Shown piece after piece: positions 24,681-33,223 of a stretch of DNA of 33,223 nt. Below the pieces are notes generated by a model. The model ran no database searches. It was not told the origin of the DNA and worked only from the letters and a program-made list of their open reading frames with translations. This DNA comes from an uncultured Oscillospiraceae bacterium (GTDB taxonomy: Bacteria; Bacillota; Clostridia; Oscillospirales; Ruminococcaceae). The position numbers and the translations under genes are program-made. How positions within the stretch are numbered: position 1 is the first letter of the stretch; each line of letters opens with the position of its first letter. Location of the stretch: positions 1 through 33,223 of the forward strand of contig CAKSHG010000005.1 in assembly GCA_934456315.1 (NCBI GenBank), given 5' to 3'.

Positions 24681-26077
24681 TACTCTTGTCCCTCCTCGCG
24701 CAGAGCTGCGTCAATGATATTCTGCTCGTGCTTTTCGATAGTGCTTGCAAAGTAGAATACTCCATCGCTGCTGCTCAGGAAATAATAATAGTCGGTTTCA
24801 GCCGGGTAAAGCGCGGCATTTATCGCCTCCATGCCCGGGCTGCATATCGGTCCTGCTGGAAGTCCCTCGCAGGTGTAGGTGTCATAGGCGTTGATGACGT
24901 TCTCGTAGAGCGCAAGGGAGCTCTTGGGGATATTCGGGCGGATAACGTCCTCGATATAGTGATCGGTCGTATCAGACTGGAGGTGCGGATACTCGTACAT
25001 ATTCTCCAGACGGTTATGGAATACGGACGAAATGTTCGCCATGTTTTCCTCGTTGGTGCCCTCTTTCTGAATGATGGACGCAAGCGTTACGACCTGGTCG
25101 AATGTCAATCCCAGCTCCTTTGCGCGGGCGTACATCTTCTTGGTCACCTTATTGTCGAAGTTGGCGTACATCTTCTCCGCCGCCTTCTTGGCATACTCAC
25201 TGGTATCCATGCTGGGCTTGTCAGGCAGGTCGTCGATAACGTAGAACTCATAGGTATCCGGGAACAGATAGCCCTCGAGTGCATAGAAGCGGTCCTCCGT
25301 AACGTCTATCTGCTCCTCGAAATCGTACTTCTCCTGCTTGGTGCGGTAGTACTTCTCGAAATCGTCAGCGCGGCAGACCAGGTTCTCCTCGAGAAGCTGA
25401 CCTATCTGCTGCGCGTTATAGCCCTCCGGTATCATTACCGTGACGGTGTTCGTGTACTGGCGAACAGTTTTCAGCAGCGTGATGATATTGCTGTAGGACA
25501 TGTTGGAGCTTACGGTGTACTCGCCGTCGAGGAATCCCTCGCCCTCGTCCTTCATGTTGATGTAGGCCTTGAACAGCCACGGCATTTCGATTATGCCGTT
25601 CTCATGAAGCGTTTCCGCGATGTCGTCCACGTTCATGCTGCCGCTTATGACGATGTCCGCTTCGTGACTCTTCTTCGCCATGCCGGTGTAGTCCATCAGT
25701 CCGACGATGACCTTCCATGCGAGGAACACGCCCGCGCATATCGCCGCAACGGACAGAACAACGCCAAGGAACACATGTCCCATCGTGCGGGTATGATTAG
25801 AGTAATTCTTCTTTTTGCGGCGCTTTCTTCGCTTCCTGACCGGATTTGCGGCGCGGGGCGCTTCCGGCTCCCCGGCGGCTGTCAGGGAATCCATCATGCG
25901 GGTGCTGCCGGGGTCGTCGGCGCTGTTCAACTCTGTGAAACGGTCGCGCGGCGATATCCCGGAAGCGTCCTCCGGCTCGGCGTCATGTATGCTGCTAAGT
26001 TCCCGGGTGGCTCCGAAATCATCGGAGTTATCATCGTTCACCGGAAATCCCAGCTGGTCAAAATTCTTATTATCCAT
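24680..26077 (-). CDS. mltG: Endolytic murein transglycosylase
   Basis: MltG cuts nascent glycan strands and ends peptidoglycan polymerisation. The 465 residues show a long N-terminal cytoplasmic region (1-98, acidic then very basic RKRRKRRKKK), one membrane helix (about 100-125), a LysM-like segment and the YceG catalytic domain. The catalytic Glu is E339 in ASIIQKEG; other signatures are FPDTYEF near 272-278 and YDTYTCEGLPAGPICSPG near 398-415. It begins 21 nt after the 5-FCL gene and overlaps the U32 gene by 1 nt. Confidence 0.96.
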   Translation of the reverse strand: MDNKNFDQLGFPVNDDNSDDFGATRELSSIHDAEPEDASGISPRDRFTELNSADDPGSTRMMDSLTAAGEPEAPRAANPVRKRRKRRKKKNYSNHTRTMGHVFLGVVLSVAAICAGVFLAWKVIVGLMDYTGMAKKSHEADIVISGSMNVDDIAETLHENGIIEMPWLFKAYINMKDEGEGFLDGEYTVSSNMSYSNIITLLKTVRQYTNTVTVMIPEGYNAQQIGQLLEENLVCRADDFEKYYRTKQEKYDFEEQIDVTEDRFYALEGYLFPDTYEFYVIDDLPDKPSMDTSEYAKKAAEKMYANFDNKVTKKMYARAKELGLTFDQVVTLASIIQKEGTNEENMANISSVFHNRLENMYEYPHLQSDTTDHYIEDVIRPNIPKSSLALYENVINAYDTYTCEGLPAGPICSPGMEAINAALYPAETDYYYFLSSSDGVFYFASTIEKHEQNIIDAALREEGQE

Positions 26078-26098
26078 ATATTTTCCTCATGTATTGCG

Positions 26099-26635
26099 TT
26101 AGTCGGTGACTACGATGTCCGCACGGCGGTCGTGCAGCTCGGCTGGGACTTCCATCACGAAATCCGAGTAGCAGATAATGACGGACTTCCCCGGAAATCC
26201 CTCCAGGAATCTGTCGTAATAACCTCTGCCGTAGCCCAGTCTTAACCCGCTTCGGTCGCAGCAGAGTGCCGGGACTATGCACAGCGAATCCTTATCCGGA
26301 ACTGCCGCGGCGTTGCGGCTGACCGGCTCCAGAATGCTGAACCGCCCCACAGCCAGCTCGCCGAACGAGCTGATCGGATAGAATGTCAGCTCTGAATCGC
26401 CGGAAACCGGAACTGCGACTGTCTTTCCGTGCCTGAAGCACCAGCTGATAAGCTCCCGGGTATCGACCTCTATTTCCGTGGAAACGTAGGTGAAAACTCC
26501 GCTGCACTCCTGCAGGTAAGGCACCAGACGCTCAAATATCTTCATATCCGCAGCGGCTCTGAATTCAGACGGCATGCTCCGGCGGCGCTGGATAAGCTCC
26601 CGGCGCAGCTGCTTCTTCTGTTCTGTGATGCTCAT
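26099..26635 (-). CDS. 5-formyltetrahydrofolate cyclo-ligase
   Basis: This 178-residue enzyme converts 5-formyl-THF to 5,10-methenyl-THF with ATP. It has the N-terminal KKQLRRELIQRRRSM, the basic/ATP-contact segments and the signature GLRLGYGRGYYDRFL near residues 129-143, with D and Y residues in the usual places. Start is ATG 26635, overlapping the DJ-1 gene stop by 4 nt, so the two are coupled. Length is normal for the family. Confidence 0.94.
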   Translation of the reverse strand: MSITEQKKQLRRELIQRRRSMPSEFRAAADMKIFERLVPYLQECSGVFTYVSTEIEVDTRELISWCFRHGKTVAVPVSGDSELTFYPISSFGELAVGRFSILEPVSRNAAAVPDKDSLCIVPALCCDRSGLRLGYGRGYYDRFLEGFPGKSVIICYSDFVMEVPAELHDRRADIVVTD

Positions 26636-27180
26636 CTGTCGGCAACGATGGTCGAGCGCATTTCAGCGGATTTATTCGCTCCGCAGAGCACCTTTACAAG
26701 CTCCAGACCGAACTCTATCGCAGCGCCCGCGCCGCATGCCGTAGTGAACTGACCGTCTGTAACGCAGAGCTTATCCATCAGGACTTCCGCGCCGGTAAGG
26801 TACTGCTCGAATCCCGGAAAGCACACTACCTTTCTGCCGGAAAGCAGTCCCAGCTTGCCAAGAATGGACGGAGCTGCGCAGATTGCGCCGACCGGGATAC
26901 CGTTGTCAGCGCAGTACTTTATCGCAGACTGCACGGTCCGGGACTTCTCAAGATTGAGCGTACCAGGCATTCCGCCGGGAAGCACGATGAGCTGAAGCGA
27001 GCTGTCGAGCTTAACTTCGGATTCGGTCAGGTCAGCGGTGACTTTTATTCCGTGCGAACTAGTGGGAGTTGACGTTCCGACTCCGACGAGCTTTACGTCG
27101 AGCTTTGAGCGGCGCAGCATATCAATAGGCGCGATAGCCTCTGTTTCCTCAAATCCATCTGCTAAAAAAACGTATATCAT
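26632..27180 (-). CDS. DJ-1/PfpI family protein
   Basis: This 182-residue protein of the DJ-1 class has the nucleophile-elbow cysteine C101 in GAICAAPS, the conserved FEETEAIAPIDMLRR opening with its Glu, and the TACGAGAAIEFGLELV segment. Members act as deglycase, chaperone or thiazole-type repair proteins; the activity here is not determined. It begins 1 nt after the DUF2156 gene stop and overlaps the 5-FCL start. Cytoplasmic. Confidence 0.93.
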   Translation of the reverse strand: MIYVFLADGFEETEAIAPIDMLRRSKLDVKLVGVGTSTPTSSHGIKVTADLTESEVKLDSSLQLIVLPGGMPGTLNLEKSRTVQSAIKYCADNGIPVGAICAAPSILGKLGLLSGRKVVCFPGFEQYLTGAEVLMDKLCVTDGQFTTACGAGAAIEFGLELVKVLCGANKSAEMRSTIVADR

Positions 27181-27181
27181 G

Positions 27182-28072
27182 TTAAACCTCCGTAAATGTT
27201 ATCAGGAATTTTTCCTCAAGGAACGCCGGGTGATAGGATAATTTCGCCTTTCGCAGCCCCTCGGAGCCGGTGTCCTCCTCGCGGTTGATATAAGTGAATT
27301 TGTCAGCGAGAGTCTTTGCGAACTCGCAGTTTACCGCAGCATACGCGCCCTGATAGTTCAGCAGTGCCTTCTCCGCGTGGACTACGAATGTGTCAGCAGC
27401 GGAGGGTTCGCCGAACGTGAAAGCCTGCGGCTCGCCTTTCACGCGGAGCAGCCCGCCGGTGTATCCAAGCTCGCCGAAGCAGGTCAAGCTCTCATTAACT
27501 ACGCCCGCTTCCGTGGATTTTTCCTCGTCAGGCTCTCCGGAATCCAGCCACTTGTTCAGCACCTCGCGGCAGTCGAGGATATTATCAGCCGTTATCGGCT
27601 CAAACGACCAGCTGTTCTCGTAGAAGCGATTCAGATGATTGCGTTTCGAATGATAGCGCTTTCCCTTTAGCTCGGCAAGGTCAGCCGAATTGTAAACGTA
27701 GTCGAACCCGTCACGGTCCGGAACCGCACCGACATCAGGGTAAAGCGACTTCAGGACCGCTGTGCACTCTGCATTCGCCGTCATAAGCAGCGGGATCTTC
27801 TGCGCCCTGCAATACTCTTTCAGCGCGGGTATCAGGCGCCGGATATCTCCGCTTCCTGCCGGGTAAAGGAACCTCGGCACGCCGTCGGTGTGGTCTGTGT
27901 TCTTCAGAAGGTAGAAATCCTCAAAGCGGCATATTTCCGCATTGTAGACATTTCTCCAGACGTAGTTGTTGCCAAATGTGTACAGACAGCCGCGGAAGTC
28001 CGACTCGGCGAGCAGCTTTACCGCCCATTCCCTGTCAGACAGCTCCGGGGGTCTGAAATAAAGCTCTGCCAT
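27182..28072 (-). CDS. DUF2156 / phosphatidylglycerol lysyltransferase-like GNAT protein
   Basis: This 296-residue soluble protein resembles the C-terminal catalytic domain of MprF-type aminoacyl-phosphatidylglycerol synthases (DUF2156, tandem GNAT folds) without the membrane flippase. Visible family pieces are the N-terminal FRPPELSDREWA, the GKRYHSKRNHLNRF lysine/arginine segment near residue 140 and the KALLNYQGAYAAVNCEFAK segment near 235. Without the membrane part its acceptor is uncertain. It overlaps the upstream kinase gene by 1 nt. Confidence 0.85.
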   Translation of the reverse strand: MAELYFRPPELSDREWAVKLLAESDFRGCLYTFGNNYVWRNVYNAEICRFEDFYLLKNTDHTDGVPRFLYPAGSGDIRRLIPALKEYCRAQKIPLLMTANAECTAVLKSLYPDVGAVPDRDGFDYVYNSADLAELKGKRYHSKRNHLNRFYENSWSFEPITADNILDCREVLNKWLDSGEPDEEKSTEAGVVNESLTCFGELGYTGGLLRVKGEPQAFTFGEPSAADTFVVHAEKALLNYQGAYAAVNCEFAKTLADKFTYINREEDTGSEGLRKAKLSYHPAFLEEKFLITFTEV

Positions 28073-28731
28073 CAGATATCCTCGGTTTCTTTCTTTATTC
28101 TGAGGGCGATCTCCTCGATGGACAGCGGCGATCCCCCGTCTGAACAGGGTATGATCCTCCAGCCCCAGCGGTCAGCCGTATAAAGTGCGCTCTCGCGGCA
28201 GCTTTTCAGAAATGCTACGCTGCTTTCGTGAATATCCTTTTTGCTTTCATCGCCGTTATATCGTGCGGAAAGCAGCTTCTGTGACACCTCGACCGGCATA
28301 TCAAGGAAAATAACGCGGTCAGGCTCCGGAAGTCCAAGCCGACTGTATTCCAGATCCTTCAGCCATTCCAGGTAGTCGCTCCATTCCTCCCGGGGGAGCT
28401 TCGTCATCTGGTAAATCGCATTAGATGTCGTGTACCTGCCCGAAACGATAATGGAACCGCAGTCATAGTCCCTTTTCCAGTCGGTGACATAGCTTGCATA
28501 GCGGTCTGACGCGTAAAATCCGGAGGCGGCGTAAGCTCCCGCCCTGCCATCGCAGGGAATTTTTCCGGAAAGGTAATCGGAAACGACCCTGCCCGTGCTG
28601 CTGTCATAATTCGGGAAACTTATCAGCCTGGTTTCCTTTGAAGCCGCAAGGTTATTATATAGTATCTCGAGCTGGGTCGATTTGCCGCAGCCGTCCAGTC
28701 CCTCAAGTACGATTATTCTGCCCTTGTTCAT
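28072..28731 (-). CDS. tmk: Thymidylate kinase-like nucleotide kinase
   Basis: This enzyme of 219 residues phosphorylates dTMP to dTDP or a related nucleotide. The P-loop EGLDGCGKST is at the N-terminus; SGRYTTSNAIYQ replaces the usual DRY-x-x-S-x-AYQ motif, the Asp being Gly here, which is notable but seen in kinase-like relatives as I recall. Start is ATG 28731; AGGA lies 10 nt upstream, a weak site; the TTG nine bases further upstream is in frame but less likely. It is the first gene of the long operon, behind a promoter at 28768-28796. Confidence 0.88.
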   Translation of the reverse strand: MNKGRIIVLEGLDGCGKSTQLEILYNNLAASKETRLISFPNYDSSTGRVVSDYLSGKIPCDGRAGAYAASGFYASDRYASYVTDWKRDYDCGSIIVSGRYTTSNAIYQMTKLPREEWSDYLEWLKDLEYSRLGLPEPDRVIFLDMPVEVSQKLLSARYNGDESKKDIHESSVAFLKSCRESALYTADRWGWRIIPCSDGGSPLSIEEIALRIKKETEDI

Positions 28732-28767
28732 TATTCTCAAATCCTATCGCATAAATATTCATATTAT

Positions 28768-28796
28768 ATTTTATCATATTTCTGCGATTTAGTCAA
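28768..28796 (-). promoter_or_regulatory. Promoter of the 16-gene operon
   Basis: Read on the - strand, TTGACT (28796-28791) and TAAAAT (28773-28768) are separated by 17 nt. The leader is about 30 nt. This is the only promoter I see for the following 15 kb. Confidence 0.85.
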
Positions 28797-28826
28797 TGCT
28801 TTTTGTATATTTTGTATCAAAGCGGA

Positions 28827-28855
28827 CAAAAGCGGGCTGGTTTGCACCAGCCCGC
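28827..28855 (-). terminator. Terminator of the DHH phosphoesterase gene
   Basis: On the - strand GCGGGCTGG and CCAGCCCGC pair around TGCAAA, followed by TTTTGT. Confidence 0.92.
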
Positions 28856-28870
28856 CGCTTTGTTTATGTA

Positions 28871-29806
28871 TTAGACATTATAAAGCTTGTCGTAATTTAC
28901 AAGCTCGTTCAGTAGCTTGGGAACCTTCTCCTCCATCTGGTCATCAGGGAACTGACAGGTTCCTACCGCCATGTGTCCGCCGCCACCGTATTTCAGCATG
29001 AGCGAACCGACGTTAACACGGCTTGTACGGTTGAGTATCGAATATCCGACCGCGCAGGAGCAGCCCTTACCGCCCTTGCCGTCAACTATCCAGCAGGAAA
29101 TGTTCTGCTCGGGATAGAGGCTGTAAATAAGGAATCTGTTACCGGTATATATCGGAGATATTCCGCGGAGGTCGGTGATTATAACATCGCCCTCGGTGCG
29201 TGTGTACTTGCGCACCATTTCCTTGAACTTCTCGGTCTGCTCGTTATAGAGCTTGATACGCTCCTGAATATCAGGCATCGCAAGTATCTCGTCGGTGCTC
29301 ATATATGCGCAGCATTTCAGCAGCTTCTCCATGAGCTGATAGTTGCTGATGGTGAAGTTTCTGAAGCGGCCGAGTCCGGTTCTTGGGTCCATAAGAAAGC
29401 CGATAAGGATCCAGCCCTGGGGATTCAGTATCTCATCGCGGGTGAGGTTGCCGCTGTCCACCTTGTCAACAGCCTCCATGAGGTCGTCGAAGTTCGGGAA
29501 ACGCTCCTTGCCGCCGTAGTACTCATATATGATACGCGCGCAGCTGGGAGTTATACGGCTCTCGCCCTTGTACTTTCCCTTGTACTTCCTGCGCTCTTCC
29601 TCGCTGGAATGATGATCGAACCACAGACCGCAGCCCTCAACGAACGGCACATTGGCGAGAACATCGTTCTCGGTCACGGGAATAAGACCGTCCTGGAGGT
29701 CCTTCGGGTGAGCGAAAGTCCAGGAATCCGGCTCGACAACCCCGGCGCAGAGCAGAAGCGCTCCGCATGCAAGTCCATCAAAATCCGAACGTGTTATAAG
29801 TCTCAT
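28871..29806 (-). CDS. DHH family phosphoesterase (exopolyphosphatase-related)
   Basis: This 311-residue cytoplasmic enzyme has the metal-binding motifs of the DHH family: RSDFDGLACG near residue 6, WFDHHSSEE near residue 78 and a DHHA1-type GGGGHMAVGTCQ near residue 283. Relatives cleave cyclic dinucleotides, nanoRNA, polyphosphate or pyrophosphate; substrate is not evident, and the sequence lacks the CBS or GGDEF parts found in other subgroups. It stands alone with its own promoter and terminator. Confidence 0.9.
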   Translation of the reverse strand: MRLITRSDFDGLACGALLLCAGVVEPDSWTFAHPKDLQDGLIPVTENDVLANVPFVEGCGLWFDHHSSEEERRKYKGKYKGESRITPSCARIIYEYYGGKERFPNFDDLMEAVDKVDSGNLTRDEILNPQGWILIGFLMDPRTGLGRFRNFTISNYQLMEKLLKCCAYMSTDEILAMPDIQERIKLYNEQTEKFKEMVRKYTRTEGDVIITDLRGISPIYTGNRFLIYSLYPEQNISCWIVDGKGGKGCSCAVGYSILNRTSRVNVGSLMLKYGGGGHMAVGTCQFPDDQMEEKVPKLLNELVNYDKLYNV

Positions 29807-29883
29807 GATGTTACCTCTCTATATCTGAAATAATATAACCTGTAAATTATCAGCAGGAATTCGGCGCTTTTACGCCTGTAACT

Positions 29884-29912
29884 ATTATAGCAAATCTTTC
29901 CGCAAAAATCAA
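29884..29912 (-). promoter_or_regulatory. Promoter of the DHH phosphoesterase gene
   Basis: On the - strand TTGATT (29912-29907) and TATAAT (29889-29884) are 17 nt apart. The leader of about 70 nt has a small GGCG/GCGCC hairpin. Confidence 0.85.
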
Positions 29913-29932
29913 CAGGAATTTCCCTTTTTTCA

Positions 29933-32608
29933 CTATTTTTTTGTGCAATTGCAAATGATGTGCAACAATTTGAGCTTCCGCGGCGAACTGAACGGCTTCA
30001 TTGCCGCAAGAAGGCAGTCGAGCTGCGCAAGAAGCTCGTTGCGCTCCTGACCGGAAACATCGTGACCTCCGAATTCCATTTTCTCCAGCAGCTCCGTGCA
30101 TTCCGACAGCCCGGAACCAAATTTCTGGTCTGCCCTGCGGAAGAAATCCACGGGAAGCTCGCCGTTCGACGGAGCAACTCCGTGCTCCTCAAGCAGGTCA
30201 AGTATCAGTCGGTAAATCTGACCCGATCGGAGAGTCGGCTCACCGGTTTTCAGTTGGTCGAGCGCCCTGAGCGCACGTTTCCGCAACGCCTGGTACCTCG
30301 AAACAACCACTATCAGCGCTATGACCACAGCGATAAGCACAGCGGCAAGCGGCAGGAACGGCGCTATAACGTCCATTATGCCGGGAGCAGCCGGTGCGTC
30401 AACAACGCTGGGCTCGGCTGTTGTTCCGGGATTCTCCGGCTCTACCGGAGCAGGTACGTCGTCCGGTGCAGTCTGCTCCGGACGGGATTCTGCAGGGCGT
30501 TCAGGGCGGCTTTCAGTCGCTTCGTGCGTACTGTCACTCTCCACGGGAAGCGGGTCTTTTCTGTCCGGATAAGCCGCAGAGCTTGTCGGGTCGAACGTCA
30601 CCCAGCCGTACTCGCCAAGGTACACTTCGACCCAGGCGTGCAGGTTCTTTTCGCGGAGCAGCACGGAATTGCTGCCGTCCGCGCTTTCAACGTAGAATCC
30701 GGTGCAGTAGCGCGCAGGGATCCCCAGTTCGCGCAGAATCAGCGTCATCGCGCTGGCGTACAGCGAGCAGTGTCCGCGCTTCGTGTCGTCCAGGAACTGC
30801 ATCACCGGATTGCGGCTGTTGTTGCTGCCGTCAAGGGAATATGTGTAGTTCTCTCGGAGGTAATCGGTCACAAGCTCGGCTACCCAGTAACGTCTGTCAG
30901 GTGAAACGTTATCTTCCGACGCAATTTCAGCAATGTCCGGGATTTCGCGCTCAATGTAATCGCTTATATCCTCGCGGTAATCGTCAGGAATGCCAACGTA
31001 GGTGCTGTTGACGTAATCCTCGTAATCAGAGATCACGTCCGGTTCGGTCATGCCTGGCACTACAGAGGAATAGATATCGTTGACAGTACACCCGGCGTCG
31101 AGAAACGCATACGCCGTCTTAGAAATGTACATCAAACCATTTGAATCCGATTCGTTGTTTGTAAATTGCGGTACGATAGCAGTGCACTGAACACTGTTCA
31201 CATGCCCGCCGGCGCTGTCAGATACCCTCACTGCGTAATCCGCGAACACATCGAAGCTGTCATTTTCGTAGAACGAAAATTCCGCCGTATACGCCGGCAG
31301 GAACACGACGTTAGTGTCACACAGGTAGTCTATCGTAACGTCAGAGGTCGTGACGATCGGGTTTTCCTCCCCGGTGTCGTACAAGTCCTGGTTTCCGGTC
31401 GCGGAGAGCAGCGCGGCAATGACTCTGCCCTCGCAGGGACGGTAGGTATCTTTCAGCCCGGAGCTGCTCCAGAGCTCCGGCTCGCTGCTCACGGCGGTCG
31501 TCCAGGAGGTGCCGTTGAAATCTATACCGATATCGCCGCGAAGATAGAACGGACGGTCGCCGGTGTAATCCACCCGGATTATCTCCCGCTCTCCCCTGCC
31601 GGGAGTTATAATGTTCAGCGAATCCTGATTCGTCTTTCCGCCGTGGGTGAAGTACTCCGATGCTGCTCCCTGATCAAACGGGGACTGCGATACGCTGTTG
31701 TCCGACGCAAGGCTGGTAACGAATTCGTAAGCCCTGGAATAGTCGATGCTCCCTCCCGCGGGGATAATTGCAGCTCCCGCCATAAGGCAGACAGCCGCCA
31801 GGGCTGCGCAGTACATTCCAACGCTGAAATACTTGGAATAGAAGTTGCACTTCATCTCAATACGCTTGAAATACGGTGCGGAACGGATACGGTGCATGAA
31901 CGTCCGTTCCTCGTGCAGAAGCCTGCGGCGATAGTCGGAGGTACTGCTGTGTTTCACGGCAAGACCGCCGGAATAATTCCTGCGTATCGCAATGAGCCCC
32001 GCAAGGGAAGCAAGCGCCGGAACAAGCCACAGCGAAAACTCCAGCCGCTCCGAAATAAGCGCCGGAACGCAGAGCGCGATAAAAATCACAACCGCCGGAA
32101 CAGGAACAAGCCTGCCGGAAAAGCAGGCTGAAATTATCAGGCTGTAGATCACGCAGAGGATCAGCGCACCCAGAAGCACTCCCTCAACGTAAGGCGTGTT
32201 AAGCCCGTCGAGGATCTCTCCCCTGTGGAACAGGAACCTCCTCGGGTAGAGAAATCTGCCCTCGACTGTCAGCATGCAGGCGTCCGCGAAATAGGTGAGC
32301 CTGCGGGAAAGCTCGTCCCACTGGAACCAGGCAGCAACTCCGCCGATGACCGCGAGCGCAGGAACGGCAAATCGTTTCCGCACGAAAGTGAACAGCGCGC
32401 AGAACGCGCAGCACAGCGCCGCGCTGATCCCCGCCATGAGCGGAACACTGACCGGGAAGCCCAGCTCGTTCACGATGAACGCGAACGAACTTCCGCAGAA
32501 CAGCGCCGCCAGAAGTATCTTTTTTATAACAAGCAGCGGAGTGACCGGCTTGGAGCAGTAATATCTGTCGTAGACGAGCACTCCGTCCGAAAAGAAATCT
32601 TTAGTCAT
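29933..32608 (-). CDS. TgpA-like transglutaminase membrane protein
   Basis: This 891-residue membrane protein begins with about six to eight helices (roughly 26-290), followed by an extracellular region with a transglutaminase-like domain (about 560-690) that carries the catalytic triad: Cys in RGHCSLYASAM, His in LHAWVEVYL and Asp in WVTFDPTS. Then come a Pro/Glu/Ser-rich linker (about 695-745), a final helix (about 750-770) and a cytoplasmic DUF4129-like tail. It is the usual Firmicutes TgpA architecture; the substrate is unknown. The usual partners (DUF58 and MoxR proteins) are not in view. No clear terminator was seen between its stop and the next gene's promoter. Confidence 0.93.
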   Translation of the reverse strand: MTKDFFSDGVLVYDRYYCSKPVTPLLVIKKILLAALFCGSSFAFIVNELGFPVSVPLMAGISAALCCAFCALFTFVRKRFAVPALAVIGGVAAWFQWDELSRRLTYFADACMLTVEGRFLYPRRFLFHRGEILDGLNTPYVEGVLLGALILCVIYSLIISACFSGRLVPVPAVVIFIALCVPALISERLEFSLWLVPALASLAGLIAIRRNYSGGLAVKHSSTSDYRRRLLHEERTFMHRIRSAPYFKRIEMKCNFYSKYFSVGMYCAALAAVCLMAGAAIIPAGGSIDYSRAYEFVTSLASDNSVSQSPFDQGAASEYFTHGGKTNQDSLNIITPGRGEREIIRVDYTGDRPFYLRGDIGIDFNGTSWTTAVSSEPELWSSSGLKDTYRPCEGRVIAALLSATGNQDLYDTGEENPIVTTSDVTIDYLCDTNVVFLPAYTAEFSFYENDSFDVFADYAVRVSDSAGGHVNSVQCTAIVPQFTNNESDSNGLMYISKTAYAFLDAGCTVNDIYSSVVPGMTEPDVISDYEDYVNSTYVGIPDDYREDISDYIEREIPDIAEIASEDNVSPDRRYWVAELVTDYLRENYTYSLDGSNNSRNPVMQFLDDTKRGHCSLYASAMTLILRELGIPARYCTGFYVESADGSNSVLLREKNLHAWVEVYLGEYGWVTFDPTSSAAYPDRKDPLPVESDSTHEATESRPERPAESRPEQTAPDDVPAPVEPENPGTTAEPSVVDAPAAPGIMDVIAPFLPLAAVLIAVVIALIVVVSRYQALRKRALRALDQLKTGEPTLRSGQIYRLILDLLEEHGVAPSNGELPVDFFRRADQKFGSGLSECTELLEKMEFGGHDVSGQERNELLAQLDCLLAAMKPFSSPRKLKLLHIICNCTKK

Positions 32609-32623
32609 TAAACGATCCTTTTA

Positions 32624-33223
32624 TCAGGAGAATATCCTGATACCATGTTTTTTCAGCGAGTCGTTGACATACGCGTAATGCATATTCTCCCACTGCTCGT
32701 ATCCGCTGAACTTCTCCAGCTGTACTCCGCCGCATATTGCCGCAGCTGCCGTCAGATGGGAGCAGATGGAGCCGTTCCAGATGTAGTTCACGCCGCGGAA
32801 CTGCTTGCGGAGCGCGATGACGTCCTCCTGACGTATCGCGTTCGGGCACACGATCCTTGTGATGGAGAACTTGTCGTCCACCGGAGCGGTCACTTCCGCG
32901 TCGGAAACGCAGTCGCTTATCGAGCCGCTGACGCGTCCGGGGCGTCCGACCCACTCGCACATCTCGCTGTAGCTCATCGACAGCTTTTCCGCAAAGCACT
33001 GTCGGAGTATCGTTACTACCGCCCTGCCCAGCGCACGCTCGTCGTCCTCCGGAAGGTTCAGTATACCGGAATCACGGAAGCACTTCTCGAGCTTGTCGTC
33101 TGGTATCTCGTCGGAAAGCTGGTCGAGCTTTGCACGGATATCCTCGTCATTGATGTCAAACGCCTCTGCGATGACCGCGTTCGCGTCCGGGGTCTGCTTT
33201 ATTGAATCTATTATCCCGCCGCG
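32624..33223 (-). CDS. Unidentified protein, 5' partial at window edge
   Basis: The frame is open from the last base of the window to a stop at 32624, giving at least 199 residues. The visible part is soluble-looking: an acidic helix-rich stretch (AFDINDEDIRAKLDQLSDEIPDD), then EKLSMSYSEMCEWVGRPGRV, IVCPNAIRQEDVIALRKQFRGVNYIWNG and an end HYAYVNDSLKKHGIRIFS. I cannot name a family. An in-frame ATG at 32977 is not the start, because the frame continues with sensible codons upstream. It lies 15 nt before tgpA and is likely in the same operon. Confidence 0.7.
   Translation of the reverse strand, partial: RGGIIDSIKQTPDANAVIAEAFDINDEDIRAKLDQLSDEIPDDKLEKCFRDSGILNLPEDDERALGRAVVTILRQCFAEKLSMSYSEMCEWVGRPGRVSGSISDCVSDAEVTAPVDDKFSITRIVCPNAIRQEDVIALRKQFRGVNYIWNGSICSHLTAAAAICGGVQLEKFSGYEQWENMHYAYVNDSLKKHGIRIFS

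Noticed and set aside
24686..26245. A 519-codon frame on the + strand opposite mltG and 5-FCL
   Set aside because: It mirrors two clear genes on the other strand, has no protein-like features and spans their boundary.
1..33223. CRISPR arrays, rRNA genes, insertion sequences, T-box or common riboswitches
   Set aside because: No regularly spaced repeats, rRNA signatures, transposase genes or T-box/SAM/TPP-type conserved cores were seen on either strand.

Overview
The window looks like chromosomal DNA of a Gram-positive gut or rumen member of the Clostridia, most likely a Ruminococcus-like Oscillospiraceae. This is inferred from strong GGAGG ribosome sites, near-perfect sigma-A promoters, the style of the Xer recombinase, the TPM-tail/zinc-ribbon and MltG/U32 gene pairs, and a GH3 glycosidase with a beta-trefoil-like insert. 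No database search was possible.

Region 1 (1-1641) is the right-hand end of a foreign element. It holds the 3' part of an HUH-type rolling-circle replication protein (ORF2/G2P family, typical of filamentous or microvirus-like ssDNA phages and small integrative elements), then two small overlapping genes of unknown function. A consensus promoter with an operator-like inverted repeat follows, then a perfect 12-6-12 palindrome with the geometry of a Xer/dif core site. Immediately behind the palindrome lies a XerC/D-like tyrosine recombinase (1654-2691). The arrangement suggests an ssDNA-phage-like element that used the host's single Xer recombinase to integrate at a dif-like site beside xer.

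Region 2 (2700-13570, + strand) holds ordinary chromosomal genes, most units with their own TTGACA/TATAAT-type promoter and terminator: carB without carA, tRNA-Leu(UAA), a four-gene polar amino-acid ABC importer whose binding protein resembles cysteine-binding CjaA, a zinc-ribbon membrane protein with an aromatic/acidic tail, nifS-nifU, and a TauE/SafE permease. The permease is preceded by a strongly folded RNA of about 163 nt. Cysteine uptake, cysteine desulfuration, Fe-S assembly and a possible sulfur-anion exporter form a loose sulfur theme.

Region 3 (13571-28740, - strand) is a run of 16 genes with gaps of at most 22 nt or small overlaps. The only promoter seen is before the first gene and the only terminator is after the last. 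It joins a thymidylate-kinase-like protein, a DUF2156 protein, DJ-1, 5-FCL, MltG, a U32/TrhP-type tRNA-modification protein, a zinc-ribbon protein with a TPM-family tail, GH3, DeoC, DeoB, Mrp, a C_GCAxxG_C_C protein, a methyltransferase and unknowns.

Region 4 (28741-33223, - strand) has a DHH phosphoesterase with its own promoter and terminator, then a TgpA-like transglutaminase membrane protein preceded by an unidentified gene cut by the window edge.
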